Shown: positions 52,864-62,280 of the stretch, in pieces | Numbering within the stretch: position 1 is the stretch's first letter | Layout: every line of letters starts with the position of its first letter | From: Rattus norvegicus | Lineage: Eukaryota; Chordata; Mammalia; Rodentia; Muridae | Direction of reading: 5' to 3' | DNA: 64,000 nucleotides | Assembly: GCF_036323735.1 (NCBI RefSeq) | Contig: NC_086034.1 | Location: forward strand, 66,924,439 to 66,988,438 | Notes under the pieces: model-generated | The model's input: the letters and a program-made list of their open reading frames with translations, nothing else | The model's database searches: none | Told to the model about the DNA's origin: nothing | Position numbers and translations under genes: made by a program

Positions 52864-53558
52864 TGTTGATGCTATTCTTAATGATCACAATTATACAGTA
52901 CAAGCTCTCTTATGATAAGAGTTCTGGAACTGCTAGGATTTTCATATCTTCATGCAATAAAAGGATTGTATATATCACATTACTTGATAGCATTTTTTTT
53001 CCTGCTGAGTTTGGTCAGAAAGTTAAAGAAATCACTTTTAAGTTAGTATAAGTAGTAGACTTAGTCATATATTTAATGCCAAAGTGATAGGGTTCTGTCA
53101 TATTTACTCTAGAGGCAAAATACTCATAGAAACACCACTTAGTCATAAAGCATTGGCAGAACAAATTATGTTAGGTGGGTAATTTTATACCAGCTATGAT
53201 GAACTATGTGGCTATGAGTGTTGGACATTCAATTATGAGTCTTCACCTCTAAGCATATTCGCTTTGTAGAACTCTTCAGTACCTGCTTATTAGGACATGA
53301 CTTTAGGTAAATCAAACCCAGTCTAAAATGCATTAGATACTACGTTAAAAAGCACCATGAACAGTATAGGTCTGTCATGTCTAAGCATGACCCCACTATA
53401 CAGTCTTAAGAACAAAATTATGCCAAGAATCTTACATATTTACAAGTAAATCGATAAGAACAAATAAAAATAATGACTTTTTATGTAAGTTTAAAGTAGT
53501 CAACCATAAATGTAAAAGTCCATGTCATTATCTACGTCTGTATAAGAATAACTTTTAA

Positions 53559-53665
53559 GGGGTTGGGGATTTAGCTCAGTGGTAGAGCGCTTGCCTAGCA
53601 AGCTCAAGGCCCTGGGTTCGGTCCCCAGCTCCGAAAAAGAAAAAAACAAGAAAAAGAAGAAAAAT
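53559..53665 (+). mobile_element. ID SINE, sense
   Basis: The element starts ggggttggggatttagctca and ends ggttcggtccccagctccg followed by an A-rich tail. A 12-bp target duplication AATAACTTTTAA lies at 53547-53558 and 53666-53677. It sits about 640 nt upstream of the alpha exon in the sense orientation. Confidence 0.96.
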
Positions 53666-54283
53666 AATAACTTTTAATTTCAAAAACATTTTTTTAAGTG
53701 GAGGTGGTTAGATGTATGAAATTCTACCAATAAAACTGCACTCAGCAATATTAAAAATAAGGCTAAGTTTGTAATATCTTAGTGGGGAAAAATAGAGATA
53801 GAAATTGTCATGTCCTCATTATTAACCGTAAGAGAACAAGAGTACCTTATTTTGTTGAAACTTTTTTTTAATAGCAAAGAGCTATAAAACGAGTAGAAAC
53901 CTCAGTGCATACACAGGAAGAGGAAAGGAGTTTTGCTAGCAGAATAGGGGGAAACCACAGAAGCTAATGTCAACTCGAGTGTTTTAACTCAGTGGGCTCA
54001 GCCCTCAGGGTGATGCAGGATGAGAGCCCTACCCGCACCTTCCTGCCTCACCACCCCATTCAGCTCCTAGCTTAACTTTCTCTAGTTAAAGCTCAATAAC
54101 TAATCTGAAGACTGGAGGAAGCAACAAAGTCCGTAAGCCGCAATTTGGTGGGGCTGGGTTTCTCGGTGTCCTGTCCTTTCTTTTCTGTGTTCAGCACCGG
54201 GTCATTTTTTAGGACTCCATATCCCATGGGAGGAAAGGTACCAAGATGAAAGTTGAGTGTCTTGAGCGTTCGATTGCTTATCA

Positions 54284-54299
54284 CGTTTTTGCCCTCTAG
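54284..54299 (+). promoter_or_regulatory. alpha-exon 3' splice site
   Basis: The acceptor has a short mixed pyrimidine run (cacgtttttgccctctag) broken by purines. It is visibly weaker than the beta acceptor, in keeping with the alpha exon needing help to be included. Confidence 0.75.
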
Positions 54300-54367
54300 G
54301 TGCCAACCTGGATTCACTGGAGCAAGATGTACTGAGAATGTACCCATGAAAGTCCAAACCCAAGAAA
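54300..54367 (+). CDS. Nrg1: Nrg1 EGF-alpha exon (partial CDS)
   Basis: This alternative exon completes the EGF domain with the alpha-type C-terminal loop, CQPGFTGARCTENVPMKVQ followed by TQE. It supplies cysteines five and six. In the family, alpha forms bind ErbB3/4 more weakly than beta forms and are typical of mesenchymal and epithelial tissues. The acceptor is ttgccctctag, with only a short pyrimidine tract, and the donor is AAA|gtatgttc. The exon is 68 nt: one base closing the Lys codon (AA|G), 22 codons, and one base (A) that makes Lys with a following AG exon. Thr in VQTQE replaces the human Asn. It lies 537 nt upstream of the beta exon in the same phase, as expected for a mutually exclusive pair. 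Reading through the donor would give a short tail SMFK and a TAA stop at 54379-54381. Minus-strand reading frames across this exon are shadows. Confidence 0.96.
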
Positions 54368-54904
54368 GTATGTTCAAATAATCTGAAATCTGCTTTCTCC
54401 CCCAAACTACAGCAACAATCGCAACCACTTGGTGCTTTTACAGCTCAGCTGTAACTGATACCCTTTGTTCGAATTGTGGCTTTTCCGCTCCGGGCATAAA
54501 CCCATCCCGCTGGAGTCTCGGTTGTGTCGTTCAGTTAGACCCCGCAGTTAATAGCCACAGGCCAGTCGGGTTGGCCTGGGAATCTGGGAACCGTAGCAGT
54601 GAACCAAGCCGAAATCATTTTCTACCGATTTCTTTGACAAGAGGAATAGAACAGCCATCACATCTGTTTTGGGACTACTTTGGATTTAAAGCAGTCGTGT
54701 AGAATCCCGGGATTTGTTACAAATTTGTAAGCGTTGGGGAAGTGTCAGAGTGGGAAAGCCACGATTAGGACTCGGGGTCGGTTCCTGAGAGTGAACCCAC
54801 CAAGTTCTGTCAGTGACACTGCAGGAGCTTCTCTCTAGCGTGTATTCACCTCTTCTCTTTTTTTCTCTGTTTTTTCTACCATTGTTTTTTGTTTCTTCTC
54901 TCAG
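54368..54904 (+). other. Intron between alternative alpha and beta exons
   Basis: This short 537-nt intron separates the two alternative EGF exons. It has no SINE or microsatellite. CpG is unusually well retained: I count 19 CpG between 54420 and 54840. It ends in the long beta polypyrimidine tract. The compactness and lack of repeats suggest regulatory constraint on alpha/beta choice (inference). Confidence 0.85.
54832..54904 (+). promoter_or_regulatory. beta-exon polypyrimidine tract and 3' splice site
   Basis: About 70 nt of nearly continuous T/C with T-runs ends in tctctcag before the exon. This is a very strong U2AF-type acceptor and a likely PTB-binding region (inference). It favours the beta exon over the alpha exon when no regulator intervenes. 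Confidence 0.8.
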
Positions 54905-54963
54905 GTGCCCAAATGAGTTTACTGGTGATCGTTGCCAAAACTACGTAATGGCCAGCTTCTACA
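54905..54963 (+). CDS. Nrg1: Nrg1 EGF-beta exon (partial CDS)
   Basis: This alternative to the alpha exon encodes CPNEFTGDRCQNYVMASFY, giving EGF cysteines five and six and the higher-affinity beta-type C-terminal loop used by most neuronal neuregulins. The acceptor follows a pyrimidine tract about 70 nt long (roughly 54832-54902), far stronger than that of the alpha exon. The donor is ACA|gtacgtcc. Length is 59 nt: one base completing Lys, 19 codons and a final A. Joined directly to the downstream common exon it gives beta2; joined to the 24-nt microexon at 61343 it gives beta1; unspliced at the donor it gives beta3. Joining the alpha exon to this exon shifts the frame and gives SAQMSLLVIVAKTT and a stop, like the alpha3 form known in human. 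The final codons and donor overlap, so this short stretch serves both as protein code and as splice signal. Confidence 0.97.
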
Positions 54964-54998
54964 GTACGTCCACTCCCTTTCTGTCTCTGCCTGAGTAG
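54905..54998 (+). CDS. Nrg1: Nrg1 beta3 terminal coding exon (read-through of beta donor)
   Basis: When the beta donor at 54964 is not used, the frame continues from ASFY into STSTPFLSLPE and ends at TAG 54996-54998. This is the known C-terminus of the beta3 (GGF-type) neuregulin, which lacks the juxtamembrane cleavage site, transmembrane segment and cytoplasmic tail. The tail is 11 codons, and its first two codons (AGT ACG) contain the GT of the donor, so beta3 and beta1/beta2 exclude each other on one transcript. A transcript ending here needs a nearby polyadenylation site; AATAAA hexamers occur at 55284, 55320 and 55454. Coding identity is certain from the exact tail; the 3' end position is inference. 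Confidence 0.93.
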
Positions 54999-55253
54999 GA
55001 GCATGCTCAGTCGATGCTGCTTTCTTGTTGCTACATCTCCCCTCAGAGTCACCTAGAGCCTAGAACCTTCTACCAGGTCTAATATTGACTGCCTCTGCCT
55101 GTCGCATGAGAACATTAACAAGGCCGCTGTGTTACTTCTCTGTTTGTGACTAGTCGGCTCAGAGTTACTAAATAGGTGTGTGAGGCCCCAGAGGTTTCTG
55201 AAAATGGTACCGCAGAAGGTGATGCAAATCGATAGTCAACATGCCAAGAGTGA

Positions 55254-55289
<36 letters not shown>
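55254..55289. repeat. (AAT)n microsatellite in candidate beta3 3' UTR
   Basis: Twelve AAT units, the last reading AATAAA, lie 256-291 nt after the beta3 stop. Confidence 0.96.
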
Positions 55290-55453
55290 GGCGTTTCAAA
55301 CTCGCACTTGTATTGGTAAAATAAAATCATTCCAACAAGTAGTCCATCTTCTGTATCTCATGTCAGCCTCTGGAAAGGCTGCTGTCAGACTGTGACCGCT
55401 GTATGCTTGAAATGATGGTAAGTTCATTTCACCTCAGTGTGTTATTTATAACA

Positions 55454-55459
55454 AATAAA
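55454..55459 (+). promoter_or_regulatory. candidate polyadenylation signal for beta3 transcripts
   Basis: A canonical AATAAA is followed within 30 nt by a G/T-rich stretch (gggttcaggtgtttttcttcg) that could serve as the downstream element. It lies 456 nt after the beta3 stop. Two other AATAAA hexamers (55284 and 55320) have poorer downstream context. Use in vivo is not shown by the sequence. Confidence 0.35.
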
Positions 55460-56329
55460 CATCACAAAAAGGGTTCAGGTGTTTTTCTTCGTTAGCCAAA
55501 GTTCACATGTAGGCATAAAGACAAACAAACAAAACACGACTAGATAGGAAAATTAAAAGCAAAGATTTCCCAGCAAAGGAGATATCTGGGCTTATATTTA
55601 TGTATCTCAGGAAATAGGTAATTCAGAATGAGTTTAAATAATCACCATCCCCTTAGTGTTTCTTAATATTCATGTTATCTTAAAAGGTAAACTTGGGAGG
55701 AAAAAGGCTATGACTTCTGAAAAGTAATATGTCAAACTATAATAATTCAAGTTTAGAATAAATGGGTAACGTGTTTAATGTAGAGCTGACGAGTGAAACA
55801 GATGTCTGTGAGATCACAATGTTGTAAACATCATTTCTAAACTCCTCACTCCACATTGTAGGTAAGCGCCTGAGTAGCTAAACTGACATTTGCCCCTCTC
55901 CCATGAACTGGGACGATAGTGTTTCTGTTCTGAAGCCCTCAGAAGATCACATTTGCTTATATCCCGCTTAACCATTTAGATTAGGAGCTAGTAAGTGTTT
56001 CCTGGGAAGGTTCAGATAGAAAATATTTTAAGGTTTATGGTGATGAGGTCAAAGCTAAACCCCCTCCTTGTAGCTTGATAGCAGTCATAGACAATGAGTG
56101 AGCTGATGGGCTAACCTGTGTTCCACTAAATCCTTACTTATAAATGTTAGTGCCAGACTGTACTTGTCAAGCCTATTATCAGAAATGTTTTGCACAGCTC
56201 GCTGCAGTTTAAATTCTTAAAACATTAAAAAATAATCACACAAACCGGTCATTTAAATGTCCAAAAGGATCAGAGATTTGCCCCTGGTTCTGATCCATGA
56301 GACAAATGAAGTTCTGCCAACTGTCGTAA

Positions 56330-56420
56330 ATGTCAACACTGGAAGGCAGAGGCAGGTCAAGCTCTGTGAATTACATGCCGGCCAGAGCTGTAGAGTGAGA
56401 CCTTGACTCAAAAGAGTTAA
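56330..56420 (+). mobile_element. B1 fragment, sense
   Basis: Contains ggcagaggcaggtcaagctc, ggccagagctgtagagtgag and accttgactcaaaa. The 5' part of the element is missing. Confidence 0.75.
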
Positions 56421-57771
56421 AAAATCCCTGGATGTTATTAGACTAATAGTATCTAGTGAGATGATATTTGTATGCCTGCATAGACTATGTTATCAAAGAT
56501 TGCTCCATAAGCCATAACTCTCCCTTGTTAAAAACTGGCAAATTGGCATTGCTAAATTTCGAGACATATTCACTGTATTAACCAATATTTAAATGACGGC
56601 ATTTATCCAACATGATCATTTTTAAGTAGATAGGATAGAAGGTAGAAATAGGAAAGAAAACAGAATTTTGTTTAATGAATTAAAGGAACTTTTAAAATTA
56701 TGTATTTGTATTCAAATAGCATAGATTTAGCAAGCCCACGTGATAATATAGGTAGAAACCTATGTTTTCGAATTTACTGAAAAGAGATGTTATTCTATTC
56801 AAGGTACCAGATAGCTAGAGATGTGTTATACTTTGAAAGGAAGGTTAGCTCACTGGATAAAAGCAAGTATTAAAGCTCCAAATAGTTCTCAGAACAATGG
56901 CTTACTTACCTCGGCCATTCGTAACCATCAAAGATGTTCTCATTGTAGCCACTTCCCCTTTTATTTGGCAGTATTTAAAAATAGCCACTGTGTCTGAAGT
57001 CCAGAACTGGGGCTCCTTAGATAAATCCTTTAGTAAGCATTCGGTGACACTCTTGGAAGACATGCAGGAAATTAGCATTCATGTTTAACTTGATTTAACA
57101 AGGACTGATAGGAAGCTCGGTGATGAGGCCAGTATGTAATGGCTCTGTTATTAACGACACATGTCTGCAGGAGCAAGTGTTTCCAATCAGACACCATTCT
57201 GCAGAATCATCTTGCCCAGAGTTCATTTTCTAATCTCTGTGTCTGATGTTCTCTCAGTTTGTGTCTTTGCTAGAAGATAGGAAGGCAGAGAGATAACGCC
57301 ATGTTCAAGTAACTGTGAACGCCAAAGGAAAATCTACAGGATCTTCCCCCAGAAGTCACTGAAAATTTTAATTGTTTGTTTATAGACACAGTGTCTTAGA
57401 GAACAGAGCAGAAATTTTAAGAAGATAGACTCCTCCTCAAACGAAGATTAAAAACTCACCAACCCATATTTACAGCTGAAGAGTAACCTTCCAAAGAGCA
57501 TATATACTTCAAAGTCTTTAAAACATAACTTACATTATTAAGATTAAATATTAATATCACCATGTTCTATAGCACATTGACTGACCTATAAACACTGATT
57601 TCAATTATGAAAGAAAGTGGTGTGGCTTATGACAGCCATTTGCCTTGTAATCTAACATATAGTATTTCCTAGGAAAATGTCATTCACTTTAGTCAGCCAT
57701 AAATCTGACCCATTATAGTGCAATTTCTAGTTAGTAAGTTTGTGTGATACTGTGATCAGTAGCCTATGGTG

Positions 57772-57773
<2 letters not shown>

Positions 57774-57823
<50 letters not shown>
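57774..57823. repeat. (GT)n microsatellite
   Basis: A perfect 50-bp GT run in the beta to beta1 intron. Confidence 0.97.
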
Positions 57824-57827
<4 letters not shown>

Positions 57828-60800
57828 ATGAGGAGCCCACACTCAATGGGTAGGCTTAGTGGAAGAAAAGAGAAAATACATTCACGCCTTCAGTACCTTG
57901 AGGTAACATGGGGCAAGTATGTCAGCAAATCACAGGATCTAAATATAGAACAGCTCACACTATTGATTGTTTTAAAAGTGAACACTTAGAGCTTGAGCTG
58001 CATCCTTAAAATCCATCAAACTGGCCTTTTGAGTCATAGTTTATTACCATACAGGTGATTTTTATTGCTTTCTAAATGTTTTAAGAGCCTGTTAAGATAG
58101 TGTACTTATCAAACACGTATCTTGCTAACATTAGAATAAAGAACACTCCACAGATGACAGAATCGTCATAAATTCTGAGTGTGAGATATTTGTGTGTGTG
58201 TGTGTGTGTGCGTGTATGTACATGTTGTGTGTGTTCTTCACATGGAAACTGGGGAATAAACCAAAAGTCTTATTACATTTCAAAGAATTCAGTAGCAATG
58301 ACAAGTATGGGGGAAAAAAAGCATCTACATTTGTAAAGGTAAGTCCGAAATTAGAGTCACGACACTAAATTCATCCCTTTTAGAACTGGCATTAGGAAAA
58401 CTCTTTAGAAAACCCAGAGAAACAGAGAATGAAAACTGCGTGTCTTTGAGATTATTCACATAAACCAGCCCAAAGATGGGGAAGAATAACATCCCGAATG
58501 CTGTGAAATTTCAACAGAAACCATAATAGCAGTGACTGTATAAATTTGGTGAAAGAAAGTTATTTTATTGCTCTTCTCTCTAATGCAGCCGAAGTTTTAA
58601 ATTAACCTCCAGCTTAATCAGTTTTCGTCAAGTAATTATAAAATCCACACACAAAGGACTAGCGAGTCAATACTTAATAGTTTCTGGAGACTCTCGGATT
58701 TAAATTAATTTTTTATATTGCCATGGTCCTGGCAGGAAATCCCATGTAGAAAAGGAAACCCGATTGTTTACAGTAACCTTTGTGTCTGTGAATTATTAAT
58801 TGAATTTAAAGAACGTCGTGGCTAGCCGGAAGTTCAATAGAACGATGTGTTCCATCAATGGGCTAACATCAGCAGTAGACTAAGTAGAGCCGTTAGATAG
58901 AATTTCCTCCCATAATGTAAAAGTTTGCATCTTCTGCTTCTTTTGTTAGATGTAAAGGGAGGGAGCTGGAACTATCAATGACAACATAAATGAGAACAGA
59001 TTTGCTCTGGGTCTAGAATGACTGATGCATGTGTCCTCTGCTTGTTTCCTTGTTAGGGCTCACAGCCAAAAGAGATTCCCATTTTAAGTACCAATTTCCC
59101 ATTGAATTATTCAAAATTGGAGCTGCCTGATATGAATGACTTCCCTTGAAATGAAATTATCGTTAGACTCCCAGGCTTACCTATAAAACTGTAAATGCAA
59201 TAATATGTATGCATGGGCATGCTACTAATTTTATTGAAGACTTAACCAAGCTTTCTATGCAACTAATGCAAGTCATTAGACGTGTTAACATAGGCATGGA
59301 ATAATTCTTTGGAAAGGATTTTTTTTTTATAGATATGTCTTGATTTTTAACCCTTAAATTATTAGTGACTTCTAGGAGGAAAAGGCAAGAAACAGAGAAG
59401 CCTCTAGAAAGAAAATTGGATCATAGCCTTGTGAAAGAATCGAGTAAGGAAATTTATTATCGATTTCCTTAGAAACTAAATTTTTTTTCACATTGATGCT
59501 CCAAAGTTTATGTGAAAAAGCAAATGGGAAAAAAAATGTCAGTCTGAGAAATTGCACAGAGGCGAGAGTAATTCATTTGTATTTGAATAGATTCATATTA
59601 TTATGAACATATTGTACAACTGAATTAACCCTAAGGCTTCTGGTTCTTAATTCATGAAAAATTCAGGTTACTTGTGGGACTACACTAGACCCAAATCGAA
59701 AGTCTTTATAGGTCATGCTTCCCATCTTCAAGATATAATTTTTTATCTGGGAAGCATCCTTTCTTGAAGTGGCTATGAAGTCTTCAAGCCTATTGTTTTG
59801 ATAGCTCCTAGGAGCATTCAGAATTCCCCTGCATACAGTTATTCTAAAGGTAACCCTGAATGCACTGACTGTCCCACGACACATCTCCAGATGTGTCTGT
59901 TTCTTAGAATTCTAGGTCCTCCACTGTTGGTCACAGTAGTTCGTTCCACAGGGTCACCAGTGAGCATGTATGCCATAAATTTGGCCCATACGAGATAAGC
60001 AAACCTGACGAAAGTTACTAAAGAGGTAAGCAGGAGAGGCAGGATCTGAACCAGGATGAACTCTTCATCTCTCTGGGCTACTTTCTCCGTGCCCTGACAT
60101 GTTTTTGTAAAAGCCACATTCCTCCACCACATTCAGCAAGCTTAAGAACTATCTCATTATATTAGCGGATTGCCTTATCTCCCCAATCCGTTAAGAGAGG
60201 GAAACACATCAGTTTCTGATCTCTCCCTCCCTTTACCTTCTCCATGTAGTACTCAGAGAAGTCTATGATTCTACATGATAAAACTTGATAGTCAAAATTT
60301 TTGTTGCAAAAATAGGAAAAATATTCTTCCTGGAGATTTCTTTCCTTTCCCTCTCTCCCAGTCCCTCATTTCCCCATTTTAACCTGTACAAGGTTTTGTA
60401 GAGAGCTGGGGAAAGGCTGGGCATGGGCTCTTCACTCCCCTCCCCTGGGTGGTGTGAGGTTCTCTTGGCACCTGTACCCACTGGAGCTCAGAACTGGGGA
60501 GAGCTGATCTAACTGCCTCTAACTAATAGTTTGAAAAAGCAGCAAATTCAAGTTAAAGACCCCAGAAACCTTATCTCCGCATACTTAATTTTGTTTTATT
60601 TTTTTGCAGCCTAAAAAAAAAATACCTGAGGTTTTAAGTTACCCAATATGACACAAAACTTATATTAACAAAAATGGGAAACAATCACCAGTTATCCAAT
60701 TCTCGTATTTTCTTTCTTTCTCATCTTTTCGGGTAGAAGCTTTTGCTGCTGCTTTCTGTGAATGAAATGGACAATGTATGTATTGATTGTAGTAGGAAGT

Positions 60801-61283
60801 TAAGTAACAGAGGTACAATTTAAAAAAGAAACCTACTAAAGTATAACTACCTACCAGCAAGGAAAAGTAACTCCAATGGGATAAAAAGTTTAAACTGAAT
60901 TACTTTTTTTTGGCTCCTATACTCATCCCTGCCAGTGGAGCCCCTTTAGTTTAAACAAATAAACAAACAACAACAACTAGAAGCCTTCTTAGAACTTCAT
61001 TTCAAAACAAATCACCTCAGCGATGCTTTTCCTGGTAATAAAAAAAAAAAGTCTATTCTCAAAGGAGGAGTCAAGGATGGTTCAGCACCTAACCTCCCTC
61101 AGTAGAAGCTTTCGATGGTTTCTAAAGCCCCTGGGCTGATGCTTTCACACTTCACTGGTGGGCTCGGGTGTTCCTGAGCATGCTTCCCTAACACCTGCAG
61201 CCTTTCCTGTTCCGTGTGCACGCCCAGAGAGCTGTCATAGTCAGGTGTAATTTGTTTTGGAGTGCGCTGTGTTGCTCTTTTCT

Positions 61284-61342
61284 GAAACTTTTTTCCTTTC
61301 TTTCTTTTTTTTCTCCCCCTTGTCAACTTTCTGCATTGGCAG
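61284..61342 (+). promoter_or_regulatory. beta1 microexon polypyrimidine tract, UGC motif and 3' splice site
   Basis: A T/C tract (61284-61322) is followed by caactttctgcattggcag. The TGC is 8-10 nt before the exon, between the tract and the AG. This layout matches the UGC enhancer described for SRRM4/nSR100-regulated microexons. The splice site is clear; SRRM4 control is inferred. Confidence 0.6.
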
Positions 61343-61366
61343 AGCATCTTGGGATTGAATTTATGG
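61343..61366 (+). CDS. Nrg1: Nrg1 beta1 juxtamembrane microexon (24 nt)
   Basis: This 24-nt cassette adds eight residues. With the A left by the beta exon it reads K-HLGIEFM-(E), the beta1-specific insert between ASFY and AEELYQK. The acceptor is ctgcattggcag and the donor is TGG|gtatgg. Its length is a multiple of three, so skipping gives beta2 in frame. From established work on beta1 neuregulin, this juxtamembrane stretch contains or adjoins the sites cut by BACE1 (within GIEF/MEAEE) and ADAM-family sheddases, so the exon affects how the ligand is released. A long pyrimidine tract sits at about 61284-61322, set back from the acceptor, and a TGC lies at 61332-61334, an arrangement typical of SRRM4-responsive neuronal microexons (inference). 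Reading through the donor would add about a dozen residues and stop at 61405-61407. Confidence 0.95.
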
Positions 61367-62136
61367 GTATGGACCAATCATCATTCCTTTTAGCCTGCAG
61401 AATGTAGAGCCTCTGAACTGAACTCTTCTGCCCTTCCTACTCTTCCTTTTCAGTTCCTAACTAATTTCCTTTTTCTTTAGAAGGGATCATACAGCTATAA
61501 CATGGGTTTCTCTGCCTTTAATCTATGACTAGTGTATGAAAATGTTACGGAGTGCAGCAGTTTTTTTTTTTTTTAATTTCCAAGCCTACTTTCACTTAGA
61601 GATTAAAATCTCCCTCCTGCTGCAACTTGTAGTAGATCCCCCCATTGTGTGACTCATTGATTGGACCATGCTGTTACGTAAGAGCTGGGTAACCACATAA
61701 GTTGGAGTGGTGCATAGGCTACAGGAGAACTCAAACAGAGAGGCCAGAGGACAAAAAAGGTTTAAGAACACCCACATAAGAAATAAATAAACAGATGCAA
61801 GTTTCACATATAACACAAAAATCACCTATTTAACATTGGCAGTATAAAAATGTCTTACCTTGCTGTAGTCTGATATGCACGGAGTTGAATCAGCGAAATT
61901 TCTTTTGAAGACGCTCAAGTGTGACTCGAGTCCACTTGGTTTGTTTAGAAGCAAGGAAATGGAGAGCAGACGATGCTGTTTCCGGTGGACATTCCCGGGC
62001 TGCTGGAATTACATCACTAAGGTTAAGGTGACCCAGACAAGTCATCATGTAGAAAACTTCACACTGTAACTGTCCAAAGATCTCAAAGGCAGATGAAGTA
62101 TAGGCAAGTTCCAAATGACTCTTCATGAATGAAAGG

Positions 62137-62170
62137 TAGGAAGGAAGGAAGAGAGAGAGACAAGCAGACA

Positions 62171-62203
<33 letters not shown>

Positions 62204-62280
62204 ACAATAAATGAAGGAAGGGAGAAAGGAGAGGAAAGGAAAGAAGAAAAAGAGAAGAATAAAAGAAAAAAATAGACAAG
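62137..62280. repeat. GGAA/GA/(ACAG)n purine-rich simple repeat
   Basis: GGAA and GA units, an (ACAG) run at 62171-62202 and further GGAAA-type sequence. Confidence 0.92.

Larger units (their letters stand above)
43222..54299 (+). other. Nrg1 intron between common EGF and alpha exons
   Basis: This 11.1 kb intron is the SINE-densest part of the window: B1 (43998), B4A (44415), B1 (45996), antisense B2/B3 (52684) and a sense ID element (53559). It also has T/G-rich DNA at 43320-43530, a pyrimidine-rich stretch at 48116-48300, a CT-rich repeat at 52123-52195 and a (TA)n at 52604-52642. The stretch from about 46400 to 52100 is otherwise unique, with AT-rich palindromic sequence at about 47427-47480. 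Confidence 0.85.
54999..61342 (+). other. Intron between beta (or beta3) and beta1 exons
   Basis: The first 460 nt may be the beta3 3' UTR. The intron holds an (AAT)n (55254-55289), a B1 fragment (about 56330-56420), a (GT)n (57774-57823), a short TG-rich tract near 58189-58215 and a unique segment at 58560-58960 that looks like a conserved non-coding element. No further coding exon was recognised. Confidence 0.85.

Noticed and set aside
53559..53640. tRNA gene
   Set aside because: The tRNA-like A and B boxes belong to an ID SINE with A-rich tail and target duplication.
54093..54428. 111-codon minus-strand frame over the alpha exon
   Set aside because: It is a shadow of the true + strand exon, with no supporting features.
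61341..61344. Use of the second AG in the tandem AGAG at the beta1 acceptor
   Set aside because: It would give a 22-nt exon and break the frame; the first AG gives the known beta1 insert.
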